From assembly GCF_000622385.1 (NCBI RefSeq), contig NZ_JASD01000008.1:2046001-2110000 (forward strand): DNA of 64,000 nt. The letters are read 5' to 3'. Below are positions 36,543-46,606 of this stretch, one piece after another. The notes beneath the pieces are model-generated. The model was not told the origin of the DNA. It searched no databases and was given only the letters and a program-made list of their open reading frames with translations. Position 1 is the stretch's first letter. Each line of letters starts with the position of its first letter. Both the position numbers and the translations under genes were made by a program. Origin of the DNA: Sulfitobacter noctilucicola. GTDB lineage: Bacteria; Pseudomonadota; Alphaproteobacteria; Rhodobacterales; Rhodobacteraceae.

Positions 36543-37238
36543 ATGCTGGACATCCTCAATCTTACCCTAAAATACGGGCAAAGTCAGATCCTTAATGGTG
36601 TGTCCATGACTGCCAAAGCCGGTGAAGTGACGGCGGTTATGGGCACCAACGGTGTCGGCAAAACCAGTCTTTTGCGGGCGATATCGGGACGGCACCCTTA
36701 TGCGGGCGGCACGGTCATGGTGGGTGGGACCGCGCTGGATCATCCCAGCCCCTTTGGTGCCGCGCGCGCCGGCATCGCCTACGTTCCACAGGGGCGCGAA
36801 GTCTTTCCGATGATGACTGTGGCTGAAAACCTTGAGACCGGATTTGCCTGCTTGCCAAAAGACCAACATCACGTGCCAGATCAGATTTTTGACCTTTTTC
36901 CTGTGCTTCACGATATGATTGACCGGCGCGGCGGAGACCTGTCGGGTGGGCAGCAGCAACAACTTGCTATCGCCCGTGCCCTGATTACAAAGCCGCGTGT
37001 TTTGCTTTTGGACGAGCCTACAGAGGGCATACAGCCCAACATCATTCAGCAGATTGGCAAAGTGATCCGCATTCTGTGCGAACAGGGCGATATGGCGATC
37101 GTGCTGGTTGAACAGTTTTTTGATTTCGCCTTCGACCTCGGTTCGGACTTCTATGTAATGAGCCGGGGTGAAGTTGTATTCAACAAACGCGAAGATGTGC
37201 TGACCCGCGAAGAGTTGTACGCTCAGGTTCTTGTCTAA
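36543..37238 (+). CDS. urtE: Urea ABC transporter ATP-binding protein UrtE
   Basis: A LivF-type ATPase of 231 residues, three bases after urtD. Walker A is GTNGVGKTS, the signature [16 protein letters not shown], Walker [16 protein letters not shown], and the H-loop position reads [10 protein letters not shown], with glutamine in place of histidine as is common in the LivF group. Last gene of the importer; its stop overlaps by four bases, tail to tail, the stop of ureG. Confidence 0.95.
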   Translation: MLDILNLTLKYGQSQILNGVSMTAKAGEVTAVMGTNGVGKTSLLRAISGRHPYAGGTVMVGGTALDHPSPFGAARAGIAYVPQGREVFPMMTVAENLETGFACLPKDQHHVPDQIFDLFPVLHDMIDRRGGDLSGGQQQQLAIARALITKPRVLLLDEPTEGIQPNIIQQIGKVIRILCEQGDMAIVLVEQFFDFAFDLGSDFYVMSRGEVVFNKREDVLTREELYAQVLV

Positions 37239-37873
37239 GCGTCGCTCAGCGCGTTCTCGGGCACCGTGAACCCGCCGATCCTGGCAAGCAGCCTGACAAC
37301 TTCGTCCGCACCGTTGCCATTGCGCAGAGCAGTAAAGACAAACGGCTTTTCCCCCCGCATCCGTGCCGCATCGCGCTGCATCACGTCGAGTGAAGCACCC
37401 ACATAAGGTGCCAGATCGGTTTTATTGATAACCAGCACATCGGACTTTGTGATCGCAGGGCCACCCTTGCGCGGAATCTCTTCGCCTGCCGCCACGTCGA
37501 TGACGTAGACAGTTAGGTCAGCCAGTTCGGGGCTAAAAGTCGCCGACAGGTTGTCGCCACCGCTTTCGATCAACACCACTTCAACGTCCGCGTGACGTTT
37601 GCGCATCTCGGCGATGGCCGCAAGATTGATCGAAGCGTCTTCGCGGATCGCGGTATGCGGGCAACCGCCGGTCTCTACGCCGATCACACGGTCTTGCGGC
37701 AGAATTTGCATGCGCATCAGCGCTTCTGCATCTTCCTGTGTATAGATGTCATTCGTGATCACGCCGATGGAAATCTGTGGATGCAAGATGCGGGCGAGGG
37801 CGGCAGTTAATGTGGTTTTACCGGCACCGACAGGGCCGCCGATCCCGATGCGCAAAGGGCCGTTGAGTGACAT
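37235..37873 (-). CDS. ureG: Urease accessory GTPase UreG
   Basis: A 212-residue SIMIBI-class GTPase that delivers nickel to apo-urease with UreDF and UreE. P-loop [13 protein letters not shown], the nickel-binding CPH motif in [16 protein letters not shown], the [18 protein letters not shown] segment and [13 protein letters not shown] (NKxD) are all intact. Last gene of the seven-gene urease operon; it starts 16 bases after the ureF stop. Confidence 0.96.
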   Translation of the reverse strand: MSLNGPLRIGIGGPVGAGKTTLTAALARILHPQISIGVITNDIYTQEDAEALMRMQILPQDRVIGVETGGCPHTAIREDASINLAAIAEMRKRHADVEVVLIESGGDNLSATFSPELADLTVYVIDVAAGEEIPRKGGPAITKSDVLVINKTDLAPYVGASLDVMQRDAARMRGEKPFVFTALRNGNGADEVVRLLARIGGFTVPENALSDA

Positions 37874-37889
37874 AGAAGGTGTATCCTTT

Positions 37890-38528
37890 TCAGCTTCTGA
37901 ATACGCGGGCGTATTGTTTTTCGTGGCGCATGGCCATGATGTCGGACAAGAATGAATTTGCGTAAAGATCGGCGAGTATCGCGCCCTTGGTGCGTTCCGC
38001 GACTGACAGGCAGAGCGGTTTTAGCGCAGCTTGCACCAACTGCCCACCGGTTTGCCCCAGAGGCACGAGCCGCATAGCAGCGGCGCAAAGGTTGCCGACA
38101 AAGGCCTGAAGATACAGCGCCGTGGTGAGGTGCGGATCAATGTCCAACTCTGATGCTGCCCGGCCAACCGCGACCGGATAGGTCAGCCGCCCCAACTCCA
38201 GTCCCCAGACGTCTGCCAGCGTGTCGCAGAACGCGGCCCCCTGCAGGTCTGACTCCAAAAGGCGCTCGCGGGATGCCGCAAACGCACGTGCCTGCATGTC
38301 GATCGCAGCAACTTCAGGTCGAGGTGCTGCATAAGCGGCGTTCAGGAAAACCGCGTCGCTGTAGGCGCTGCCCTGCGACACAAGCGTTTCCAGCCAATCT
38401 TGTAAAGACAGGCCATCACCCACCAATCCGGCATCAATCGCGGCTTCCAAACCGTGAGAATAGGCAAAGGCACCGACTGGAAAGGACGGTGACAGCAGCT
38501 GCGTCAGGGTCAGAACGTCAGTGCTCAT
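37890..38528 (-). CDS. ureF: Urease accessory protein UreF
   Basis: An all-helical maturation factor of 212 residues that couples UreG to the UreD-urease complex. [21 protein letters not shown] is the family N-terminus, and [14 protein letters not shown] is also typical. The ORF is open to 38636, but ATG 38528 ([12 protein letters not shown]) matches the normal N-terminus and overlaps the ureE end by 11 bases; its ribosome site is weak, so translation is probably coupled to ureE. Confidence 0.93.
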   Translation of the reverse strand: MSTDVLTLTQLLSPSFPVGAFAYSHGLEAAIDAGLVGDGLSLQDWLETLVSQGSAYSDAVFLNAAYAAPRPEVAAIDMQARAFAASRERLLESDLQGAAFCDTLADVWGLELGRLTYPVAVGRAASELDIDPHLTTALYLQAFVGNLCAAAMRLVPLGQTGGQLVQAALKPLCLSVAERTKGAILADLYANSFLSDIMAMRHEKQYARVFRS

Positions 38529-38991
38529 GTGCTGTGGCACCGTGCTCATGCGAATGTGTGCGACCGTGCCCGTAGGCACCTCCTTCTGGTGTAAACGGCT
38601 CCGACACTTCGGTGACTTTCGCGCCAAGGTGTTCAAGCATATGTCCGATCACCGGATCGCTCTGGATCAACAGGCGGGTCCGTTCAATCTGGCAGGGCGT
38701 GTGGCGATTGCCCACGTGCCATGCGAGGCGGACAAGGTCGTCTCCTTCGATCTGCAGCAAGGTTTGGGGTGCTGCCACGATCTCGATCAGGGTGCCATCG
38801 CCCAGGACAAGCGCATCGCCCTGTTCCAGCGATGTCGTGTGCTCCAAGTCAACCAGAATATCCTGCCCCTGAGCCGTCGTGACAACGCGTCTGCGCAGAA
38901 AGCGTTCATCGTAATTCAGCACACAGCGGTCCTGCGCTGTCTTGCTCCAATCACCTGCGCGGCGCAGCTCATTGCTTACCATGCCCGCCAT
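38518..38991 (-). CDS. ureE: Urease accessory protein UreE (nickel metallochaperone)
   Basis: A 157-residue nickel carrier. An N-terminal peptide-binding domain (VLNYDERFLRRRVVTTAQGQDILVDL) precedes the dimeric metal domain (LAWHVGNRHTPCQIE, with the conserved interface histidine). The C-terminus is histidine-rich ([18 protein letters not shown]), an extra nickel store. ATG 38991 shares one base with the ureC stop; an alternative start, MVSNELRR, lies three codons in. Confidence 0.94.
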   Translation of the reverse strand: MAGMVSNELRRAGDWSKTAQDRCVLNYDERFLRRRVVTTAQGQDILVDLEHTTSLEQGDALVLGDGTLIEIVAAPQTLLQIEGDDLVRLAWHVGNRHTPCQIERTRLLIQSDPVIGHMLEHLGAKVTEVSEPFTPEGGAYGHGRTHSHEHGATAHEH

Positions 38992-40751
38992 CAGAACAGG
39001 AAATACCGTTGTGCCATCGGCAGGACCTCGGCAGGTTCACAGGTCAGAAGCTCGCCGTCCGCGCGCACTTCATAAGTTTCCGGATTCACGTCGATATCAG
39101 GTGTAGCAGTGTTCAGCATCAGATCAGATTTCCCTATGTTGCGGGTGCCTTCTACGGCAACGGTTTGTTTGGCGAGCCCCAGTTTGTCCCCGATCCCTTC
39201 GGCTTGGGCGGCGGCTGAAACAAAGGTTACGGCAGAATGTTCAACTGACCGGCCGTAGGCCCCGAACATGGGCCTTGTGTAGACCGGTTGCGGCGTGGGG
39301 ATGGACGCATTGGGGTCACCCATCTGTGCCGCAACTATTGTGCCCGACATCAGAACCATCTCGGGCTTCACGCCAAAGAATGCAGGGTCCCACATCACCA
39401 GATCGGCACGTTTGCCTTCTTCGATGCTGCCGATCTCGCGGCTGATCCCATGAGCGATGGCAGGATTGATGGTGTATTTGGCGATATATCGGCGGACACG
39501 GAAATTGTCATTCTCTCCGGTTTCTTCAGGCAATCGACCGCGCTGTTTTTTCATTTTGTCGGCTGTCTGCCATGTACGGATCAGTACCTCGCCGACCCGT
39601 CCCATGGCCTGACTGTCGGATGCAATGATCGAGAACGCGCCCATGTCGTGCAGAATATCTTCGGCGGCAATGGTTTCGCGCCGGATACGGCTTTCGGCAA
39701 AGGCCACATCCTCTGGAATGGATTTGTCGAGATGGTGACAAACCATCAGCATGTCCAGATGCTCTTCCAGAGTGTTCACAGTGTAGGGCCGCGTCGGATT
39801 GGTGGAGGAGGGCAGGACATGCTCTTGGCCGCAAATCTTGATGATGTCAGGCGCATGGCCACCACCCGCACCCTCGGTGTGGAAGGCGTGAATGGTGCGT
39901 CCCTTCATGGCCGCGACAGTGTTCTCGACAAAGCCGCTCTCGTTCAGGGTATCAGTGTGGATCATCACCTGTACATCCATGGCGTCAGCGACGCTTAGAC
40001 AGCAATCAATCGCGCCGGGGGTCGTGCCCCAATCCTCATGCAGCTTCATGGCGCAGGCCCCTGCAAGAACCTGCTCTTCCAAGGCGGCGGGCAGCGACGC
40101 GTTCCCTTTGCCTGCAAAAGCAAGGTTCATCGGAAAGGCGTCAGCGGCCTGCAACATGCGCCCGATGTGCCACGGACCGGGCGTGCAGGTGGTGGCAAGC
40201 GTGCCGTGTGCGGGGCCGGTTCCGCCGCCCAGCATGGTCGTGAGACCGGAATGAAGCGCATCCTCGATCTGTTGCGGACAGATAAAATGAATGTGCGAGT
40301 CAAATCCGCCAGCGGTCAGGATACGGCCTTCACCCGCGATGGCCTCGGTTCCCGGTCCGATGATGATATCGACACCCGGTTGTGTGTCAGGGTTGCCTGC
40401 TTTGCCGATTTTGTGGATGCGGCCATCCTTCAGACCCACATCTGCTTTGTAGATGCCGGTGTGATCCACGATCAGCGCGTTTGTGATGACGGTATCGACC
40501 GCCCCCTCCGCACGCGTTGCCTGAGACTGGCCCATCCCGTCGCGGATGACTTTGCCGCCACCGAATTTCACTTCTTCCCCGTAAACAAGGGCGTTCGGCC
40601 CGTCCCCGCCGGTTGACGCGGCACCAGCCCGCTCTGCAATCAGGTCGCGTTCGACTTCGACAATGAGGTCGGTATCAGCAAGACGCAGCTTGTCGCCAAC
40701 AGTAGGGCCGAACATGGCTGCGTAGTCACGGCGCGAGATTGAGGCAGGCAT
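38991..40751 (-). CDS. ureC: Urease alpha (catalytic) subunit
   Basis: The nickel-containing subunit that hydrolyses urea to ammonia and carbamate. The metal ligands are present: DSHIHF (H153, H155), the carbamylated lysine in [10 protein letters not shown] (K236), and the [11 protein letters not shown] / [12 protein letters not shown] histidine region. The mobile-flap cysteine is in MVCHHLDKS. At 586 residues it is about 17 longer than the Klebsiella enzyme as I recall it; the excess lies at about 39-55 (a Gly/Ala-rich [12 protein letters not shown] loop) before [11 protein letters not shown]. Confidence 0.97.
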   Translation of the reverse strand: MPASISRRDYAAMFGPTVGDKLRLADTDLIVEVERDLIAERAGAASTGGDGPNALVYGEEVKFGGGKVIRDGMGQSQATRAEGAVDTVITNALIVDHTGIYKADVGLKDGRIHKIGKAGNPDTQPGVDIIIGPGTEAIAGEGRILTAGGFDSHIHFICPQQIEDALHSGLTTMLGGGTGPAHGTLATTCTPGPWHIGRMLQAADAFPMNLAFAGKGNASLPAALEEQVLAGACAMKLHEDWGTTPGAIDCCLSVADAMDVQVMIHTDTLNESGFVENTVAAMKGRTIHAFHTEGAGGGHAPDIIKICGQEHVLPSSTNPTRPYTVNTLEEHLDMLMVCHHLDKSIPEDVAFAESRIRRETIAAEDILHDMGAFSIIASDSQAMGRVGEVLIRTWQTADKMKKQRGRLPEETGENDNFRVRRYIAKYTINPAIAHGISREIGSIEEGKRADLVMWDPAFFGVKPEMVLMSGTIVAAQMGDPNASIPTPQPVYTRPMFGAYGRSVEHSAVTFVSAAAQAEGIGDKLGLAKQTVAVEGTRNIGKSDLMLNTATPDIDVNPETYEVRADGELLTCEPAEVLPMAQRYFLF

Positions 40752-41056
40752 CAGAGGTCTCCCATTACTGTTTGGTTGAACCCGAAAATGCGGCGGGCAC
40801 CAGAAACCGGGACCAGTTGCACCTCACGGCGCTGGCCCGGCTCAAACCTGACGGCCGTACCTGCCGCAATATCCAGCCGCATACCGCGCGCCGCGGCGCG
40901 GTCAAAGTCCAATGCGGGATTGCTTTCGGCGAAATGGTAATGGCTGCCGACCTGCACAGGCCGGTCGCCGGTATTGGCCACCATCATGGTGATCGCAGTT
41001 GCATCACCGTTCAGCGACAGACTGCCTTCGGCGGGAAAAAGTTCTCCGGGGATCAT
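40751..41056 (-). CDS. ureB: Urease beta subunit
   Basis: A small structural subunit of 101 residues ([48 protein letters not shown]). The frame is open to a GTG at 41065, but ATG 41056 has AAGGTAGG upstream and matches the normal MIPGE start. It shares one base with ureC. Separate ureA and ureB genes are the usual bacterial state, unlike the fused Helicobacter form. Confidence 0.95.
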   Translation of the reverse strand: MIPGELFPAEGSLSLNGDATAITMMVANTGDRPVQVGSHYHFAESNPALDFDRAAARGMRLDIAAGTAVRFEPGQRREVQLVPVSGARRIFGFNQTVMGDL

Positions 41057-41065
41057 GGCGCGCAC

Positions 41066-41368
41066 CTACCTTATCGGATTGTGGACGGTGACCAGCTTGG
41101 TGCCGTCTGGAAATGTGGCTTCGACCTGAACGTCGTGGATCATCTCGGCGATGCCATCCATACATTGGTCACGGGTAATCACATGGGCACCTGCCTGCAT
41201 CATATCGGCGACAGAACGGCCGTCGCGGGCGCCTTCGACAACAGCATCTGTGATCAGCGCAATGGCCTCAGGATAGTTCAGCTTGACGCCCCGGCTCAGC
41301 CGTTTGCGTGCGACTTCGGCGGCCATCGCCACCAGCAGTTTGTCTTTTTCCCTCGGGGTCAGCTTCAT
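41066..41368 (-). CDS. ureA: Urease gamma subunit
   Basis: A 100-residue subunit: [39 protein letters not shown] and [19 protein letters not shown] are canonical. The stop lies just before the ureB start region, and ureD ends three bases upstream, so the genes read as one tight operon. Confidence 0.96.
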   Translation of the reverse strand: MKLTPREKDKLLVAMAAEVARKRLSRGVKLNYPEAIALITDAVVEGARDGRSVADMMQAGAHVITRDQCMDGIAEMIHDVQVEATFPDGTKLVTVHNPIR

Positions 41369-41370
41369 CG

Positions 41371-42186
41371 TCAGAGCCTCCAGTTTTTCGGCACGGTATC
41401 GTTTGTTAAGTGTTGCAGTAGCGGCATCAGATCACGTCTGAGGCTAAATCCATCCGCAGCCAATATGCGGGCGCAAAGAATGGTGTCTGCCAACAGGCTC
41501 GCCCCTGCGGTATCGGGAAGCATTGCGCGGATTTCGTCAAGATGGCGTTCGGCGCTGGGGCTGTGAAATACCACGCTCGCCATGGCACCCGCGCCGTTAC
41601 CGATTGCACGATGCTGAAGCGATGCCGCCATGTCCCCTTCAAAACGCACGCGATCAATATAATGCATGTGCGTGCCTGTTCTGATTGTCACGCTGTCCTG
41701 AAAGAGGCCCGCGCGCACGGTCTCGCCGGAAGCCTCGCGCCCGAAGACGACAGGTTCTGCCATCACAAACTCCGCGCCTTCAGCAACATCAACGTCCAAC
41801 TTTCGCTGTAGCCTGCTGCCGTCGAAGAGGATCGTTTCTTGTGGCAACCAGTTCACCCTCGCACCTGATGCGACAGTTATTGTGGTATCCAGTTTCCCGT
41901 TTGATGCATCGGAGACACCGTAAGCGCGTTCGGCAGCTTGGGTGGTCAGCGTCAAACAACTTTGCGCTGCGGCCGTGGCGTTTATAGAGTACCTGTCGCC
42001 CCCAGCGATGCCGCCCGCAGTGTTCAAAATTACCGCTTCGACACTGCCGGATGGCGCGCGCGGGAAGATCACCCTGAAAGACCCCTGTTCGCGCAGGTCC
42101 GTAAGGCCGCAAGATCCGTCCGTGCGCCGACCTACGGACAACGAGAGTTTCCCGATTGCACGCTGCAAGGTTTGCCTTTGCGCCAC
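41371..42186 (-). CDS. ureD: Urease accessory protein UreD
   Basis: A 271-residue scaffold for nickel insertion (UreH-type). [50 protein letters not shown] and GREASGETV are family blocks. First gene of ureDABCEFG. The start is taken as GTG 42186; the nearest purine-rich stretch (AGGATAA) is rather far, so the exact start is less certain. Confidence 0.93.
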   Translation of the reverse strand: MAQRQTLQRAIGKLSLSVGRRTDGSCGLTDLREQGSFRVIFPRAPSGSVEAVILNTAGGIAGGDRYSINATAAAQSCLTLTTQAAERAYGVSDASNGKLDTTITVASGARVNWLPQETILFDGSRLQRKLDVDVAEGAEFVMAEPVVFGREASGETVRAGLFQDSVTIRTGTHMHYIDRVRFEGDMAASLQHRAIGNGAGAMASVVFHSPSAERHLDEIRAMLPDTAGASLLADTILCARILAADGFSLRRDLMPLLQHLTNDTVPKNWRL

Positions 42187-42468
42187 TGGTCATCGTTATC
42201 CTAAATTGATCCTCGGACCGCACTTTTGCGGAATTGCCGGATCAAAGACAGATGTTTGAGCCGAGCCTGCCACGACCGGTCACCTCGCGCGCGTGCGTGA
42301 TTAAACCTCGATCATTTCGATGAAAATTTAGGCAAATATAAAACGCTAACGATGCAGGTCGGCTCCGAAGGGAGGCTCATAAAAATTCTGAGTGCGTGAG
42401 AAACTATATTGTGCCGGAACGACGACCCATGCATTGCTGAGGTAACCTAGGGGAAAAGGAAACTTATA

Positions 42469-44904
42469 ATGCGCGATCAGGTGCGGGCTGTAGTCATCGG
42501 GGGTGGCATCGCAGGGTGCTCAACGCTGTACCATCTAACGCAGGAAGGCTGGACAGACGTTATGCTCATCGAACGCGATGAGCTGACATCGGGGACCACA
42601 TGGCACTCTGCCGCACAGGTCACAAACTTCGGCATGACGCAGACAATGGTCGGTCTGAAAAGCCACTCCATCGCGCTTTATAAAGATTTGCGTGACGATC
42701 CGGATTATCCGGTCGGCTACAATTACGGTGATGGCGGCATCCGTCTGGCGAACACGCCAGAACAGATGGATGGCTACCGCCATTTCGCATCTATGGCTGC
42801 GGGCATGGGCGTGGAATTCGAAGTGATCGATGCTGAGGAATGTGCACGCAGGCATCCGTTGATCTCGACGGACAATTTGCTTGGTGGTCTTTGGGACGGC
42901 AGTGACGGACACATCGACCCCGCGCAGTTGTGTCAGGCACTGGCCCGTCGTGCGCGTCTGGCCGGGGCAGAGGTAAACAGGCACACTTCCGTCACCGACC
43001 TGACCCAGCACGCCGATGGCACATGGACCGTACATACTGACAAAGGAGATGTCCGCTGCGAAGTTGTCATCAACGCGGGTGGCTACCGCTGTAACGAGGT
43101 GGGCGCAATGATGGGTGTAGAGCATCCTGTTGCCTCGATGGAGCATCAGTATTTCCTTACCGAAGACATTCCCGCCATCGCAGAGGCCGGTCACCGCATG
43201 CCGCTGCTGCGCTGCCCGATCAGCGATTATTATTGCCGTCAGGAAAAAGGCGGTTTGCTGTTGGGGTTCTACGAACAGGATTGCCGCACATGGGGCATGG
43301 ACGGCATCGACCCCAAGTTCACCAATGCATTGTGTCCCGACGATCTGGACCGCGTAACAGATGTGCTTGAGGGAGCTTTCGAGCGTATGCCAGCCCTTAT
43401 GGAAACGGGCATCAGGCAAGTTGTGAACGGCCCCATCACATACACAATCGACGGCGCCCCGCTGGTGGGGCCAATCCCGGGAAAACGTAACGCATACTGC
43501 ATTATCGGGTTGCGTGCCGGTCTGGGTGAGGGCGGTGGCCACGGCTGGTTGCTGGCACAACAGATCGTGCATGGCGAAGCGGAGTACGACACTTGGGTGA
43601 TTGATCCGCGCCGCTTCACAGGTCACGCGAGCGTCGAGCTGACAGCGCTCAAAGCGATTGAGGACTACCAGAACGAGTTCCGCTTCCATTTCCCTCATGA
43701 GCACCGCCCCGCCGGACGCCCGATGAAGACGACACCGCTGACCCAGACGCTGGTGGCGGAAGGCGCTGAGATGGGCACAGTGAATGGTTGGGAACGCATC
43801 GACTATATCAAACCGTCACCAGATTTTCACGAAACACTCGGGTTCAAATTCAATGAGGTCCACTCTGTTGTGGCAGAAGAAGTTGCAGCCATTGCATCAG
43901 GCGTCGGCATGACCGAGGTATCAGGCTTCAACCGGTTTGAACTGACGGGTGCAGATGTGCACGAATTTCTCGATCGCATGATTTGTGGCACGGTCCCCCG
44001 GCGGCCCAATCGTGTAGGCCTTGGCTATCTGCTGAACCCCTACGGGATGATCAAAGCCGAGGCGACGATTGCCAATATCCCGGCCTCGCCGCGCGGACCT
44101 GATCGTGTGTGGTACGGTTCTGCTGCTGCCTCCGAATTTCATGATATGGATTGGTTGCAAAGCCATCTGCGCCCTGACGAGGATGTGCAAATCAGGTCCT
44201 TGACCAATGCCCAGACGATCCTTGTGCTGGCCGGACCCAAGGCGCGCGATGTGCTGTCTGCTGCGTCACGGGGCGACTGGTCTGCATCTGCATTCCCGTG
44301 GTTGTCGCTGCGCGAGACGCATATCGGGATCGCCCCCGCAACTGTCTTGGGCGTGAGCTTTTCCGGCGAGCTGGCCTACGAAATTCACGTTCCGAACGAG
44401 AGCCTGCTTGCAGCATATACCGCGCTGCGGGCCGCGGGGCGGGAACACGGTTTGCGCCTGTTCGGCTCGCGTGCAGTGGAGTCCATGCGGATGGAAAAAG
44501 GTTTCCTGCATTGGAAATCAGACATCCTGACAGAATTTGATCCCTTCGAGACGGGGTTGGACAGGTTTGTTAAGCTCGACAAGTCCGACTTTATCGGCAA
44601 AGACGCCCTGCTGGAGCGCAAAGCAGCAGGACCGCAACGCCGTCTGGTGACACTTTCTGTCGATACAGATGAAGCCCCCGCGCACGGAGGGGCCAGCCTG
44701 CGTATGAACGGGGAAATCGTTGGGACGGTCACATCAGGTGACTGGGGGCACCGAACAGGTCTGAACCTTGCGCTGGCCTTTATTGAACCCGCTCTCGCGA
44801 CGCCGGGCACGGAGATGACCGTTGATATCATCGGCGTGCCGACACCCGCAAAAGTGATCGAAAGCGGACCATACGATCCGACCTATGCGCGGATGCGCAG
44901 TTAA
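42469..44904 (+). CDS. FAD-dependent dimethylglycine/sarcosine dehydrogenase-like protein with GcvT domain
   Basis: An 811-residue flavoenzyme. The N-terminal FAD domain starts with VVIGGGIAGCSTLYHL, and TSGTTWHSAAQV contains the histidine that carries covalent FAD in DMGDH. The C-terminal half (from about 430) has the folate-binding aminomethyltransferase fold: FELTGADVHEFLDRMICG, GLGYLLNPYGMIKAE, ELAYEIHVPNESLLAAYTALR, RMEKGFLHWKSDI, and the GIVTSGDWGHR-like end. Likely reaction: oxidative demethylation of an N-methylated amino acid with C1 transfer to tetrahydrofolate. The substrate is not fixed by sequence. Start ATG 42469 has AAAAGGAAA upstream. It is divergent from ureD, with a 282-base gap. 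Confidence 0.88.
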   Translation: MRDQVRAVVIGGGIAGCSTLYHLTQEGWTDVMLIERDELTSGTTWHSAAQVTNFGMTQTMVGLKSHSIALYKDLRDDPDYPVGYNYGDGGIRLANTPEQMDGYRHFASMAAGMGVEFEVIDAEECARRHPLISTDNLLGGLWDGSDGHIDPAQLCQALARRARLAGAEVNRHTSVTDLTQHADGTWTVHTDKGDVRCEVVINAGGYRCNEVGAMMGVEHPVASMEHQYFLTEDIPAIAEAGHRMPLLRCPISDYYCRQEKGGLLLGFYEQDCRTWGMDGIDPKFTNALCPDDLDRVTDVLEGAFERMPALMETGIRQVVNGPITYTIDGAPLVGPIPGKRNAYCIIGLRAGLGEGGGHGWLLAQQIVHGEAEYDTWVIDPRRFTGHASVELTALKAIEDYQNEFRFHFPHEHRPAGRPMKTTPLTQTLVAEGAEMGTVNGWERIDYIKPSPDFHETLGFKFNEVHSVVAEEVAAIASGVGMTEVSGFNRFELTGADVHEFLDRMICGTVPRRPNRVGLGYLLNPYGMIKAEATIANIPASPRGPDRVWYGSAAASEFHDMDWLQSHLRPDEDVQIRSLTNAQTILVLAGPKARDVLSAASRGDWSASAFPWLSLRETHIGIAPATVLGVSFSGELAYEIHVPNESLLAAYTALRAAGREHGLRLFGSRAVESMRMEKGFLHWKSDILTEFDPFETGLDRFVKLDKSDFIGKDALLERKAAGPQRRLVTLSVDTDEAPAHGGASLRMNGEIVGTVTSGDWGHRTGLNLALAFIEPALATPGTEMTVDIIGVPTPAKVIESGPYDPTYARMRS

Positions 44905-45794
44905 GGACGGTCTAGAATAAAGTCGGGATAGATTGCAGCGGCGGAGATATGTGCATGCACATCCGCCCCTGCGAAAAAGCCATAGCCCGCAATGAGCGCT
45001 GTTCCGATGCCTGCAGTCTGCCCGCCCAGAATATCAGTGTGCAGACTGTCACCCACCATGAGGGTCCGCGCCTTATCGGCGGTAGGGACGCGTTCAAACG
45101 CCAAATCGTAGATTGTGCCGAACGGTTTGCCGTAGAATTCGGGCATAAGGCCGGTGGCATCCGCAAGTCGGTGCGCAAAGGCTCCGGGTTCTGTAGAAAA
45201 GCCGCTCTCTCTCGGTGCCACGATGTCCGGGTTGCCAACATAGACCGGACGCGGATTACGCCGTAGCGCATCCTCTAGCAGCTCCTGCCGTTCTTGCGTC
45301 CACACAGCACTTCCGATCAGCAAAAACGCTTCAACCTCTGCGTAGACATCAGGGTCTTCAGCCAGATAGGTCACATTGAGCGCTTCCAGATCAGCGCGGC
45401 CAAGGTTCTCTGTCGCCATCAGACCGAAGTGGCGGTTGGGAAGAGAACGCAGGCCATGAAGCAACGCCTTGCGACTGGTGATTACATCTTCTGGCGCAAA
45501 GTCGTAGCCGAGGCGCGTGTATTTCTCCATCAGGGAAGCATGGGGGAAGCCCGCGGCATTTGATACGATCAGCACGCGTTTCCCTGCGGCCTGCAACCTT
45601 GCCACCCGTTCCGGCACGCCGGGGATCGCGGTCTCGCCTATGTTCAGAACACCAAAAGCATCCAGAAAGAACGTATCGAAGTCCTCAGCCAGCGCATCAA
45701 GATCAGGCAGGGAAACACAGGCTCCCCGCTGGCGTGGTTCAGGCAGTCTGGCACGTACGCCTTCGTAGGCGGCAAAGGCTTCATCCAGGTTCAA
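44901..45794 (-). CDS. TIGR01459-type class IIA HAD hydrolase
   Basis: A 297-residue HAD-fold protein. Motif I reads FFLDAFGVLNIG: nucleophile D45 is kept, but the usual second aspartate of DxD is F47. Motif II is VLIVSNAAG and motif IV is TLMVGDSLHTDILGG; the cap is of type C2A. Start TTG 45794 overlaps the stop of the upstream phnE gene (TTGA) with GGAG seven bases before it, so it is translationally coupled and belongs to the phn operon. Phosphatase activity on an imported phosphorus compound is attractive but unproven, since the acid/base residue is replaced. Confidence 0.82.
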   Translation of the reverse strand: MNLDEAFAAYEGVRARLPEPRQRGACVSLPDLDALAEDFDTFFLDAFGVLNIGETAIPGVPERVARLQAAGKRVLIVSNAAGFPHASLMEKYTRLGYDFAPEDVITSRKALLHGLRSLPNRHFGLMATENLGRADLEALNVTYLAEDPDVYAEVEAFLLIGSAVWTQERQELLEDALRRNPRPVYVGNPDIVAPRESGFSTEPGAFAHRLADATGLMPEFYGKPFGTIYDLAFERVPTADKARTLMVGDSLHTDILGGQTAGIGTALIAGYGFFAGADVHAHISAAAIYPDFILDRP

Positions 45795-46606
45795 ATGATA
45801 GCTCCGCGTACCTTCGCTGATACCCATTCGGAAATAACAACAGCCGCCAGGATCACCAGCAGGATCAGAGACACCTGTGGCCACGCCAATACGTTGAGCG
45901 AGGAGGACAATTGCAGCCCGATACCGCCCGCACCGACCAAGCCAAGAACCGTGCTTTCGCGGATGTTGATGTCCCAACGGAACACCGCGATCCCTGCAAA
46001 GGCCGGCATGATCTGCGGCACGATGCCGTATGCCATTACCTGCCAGCGTGATGCACCTGTGGCCGTGATCGCTTCGACCTGTGTCTCGTCAATCTCTTCG
46101 ATGGCTTCATAAAGCAGCTTGGCACAGAACCCGATGGATCGGATTGCAATGGCGATGACACCTGCGAAAACGCCGGGACCGATGATTGCGATCAACAGCA
46201 GTGCCCAGATAAGCGAGTTGATCGAACGTGTGGATACGATGATCAAAAGCGCGATAGGGCGGATGAATAACCGCGAGGGCGTAGTGTTGCGGGCCGCGAG
46301 AAACGCGACCGGCACCGCAAGGATCAGCGAAATGATCGTGCCCAGCGTCGCGATGTTGAGCGTATCCCAGATCGGCTTGCCCAACTGAGTGATGTATTCC
46401 CAGCGCGGCGGGGTCGCACGGGTCCAGATGTCACCCGCGATGCGGGGGGCATCCCAGACAAAGAACCACGTCGTTGAAGCTGAAATCTGCTGCCAGCAAT
46501 AGGCAAAGACCGCAACGCCAATCAGCCACATGACCCAATGCGCCAGACTCTCGCGGGAGGTGCGCCGCTGCCAGATTGCACGGCCTTCAAGATCTTTTAC
46601 GGGCAT
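45791..46606 (-). CDS. phnE: Phosphonate-type ABC transporter permease (PhnE, second copy)
   Basis: A 271-residue inner-membrane permease: six hydrophobic segments and the ATPase-contact loop [53 protein letters not shown] broken here as EAITATGASRWQ and [19 protein letters not shown]. It pairs with the following PhnE paralogue as a heterodimer, a common arrangement in Rhodobacterales and Rhizobiales. It starts one base within the end of the upstream phnE. Confidence 0.92.
   Translation of the reverse strand: MPVKDLEGRAIWQRRTSRESLAHWVMWLIGVAVFAYCWQQISASTTWFFVWDAPRIAGDIWTRATPPRWEYITQLGKPIWDTLNIATLGTIISLILAVPVAFLAARNTTPSRLFIRPIALLIIVSTRSINSLIWALLLIAIIGPGVFAGVIAIAIRSIGFCAKLLYEAIEEIDETQVEAITATGASRWQVMAYGIVPQIMPAFAGIAVFRWDINIRESTVLGLVGAGGIGLQLSSSLNVLAWPQVSLILLVILAAVVISEWVSAKVRGAII

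Noticed and set aside
42350..42468. A CCGAAGG motif before the DMGDH-like gene, reminiscent of a glycine riboswitch core
   Set aside because: The other conserved parts of the glycine aptamer (the GGAGAG and CUCUCAGGC-type segments) could not be found in order.
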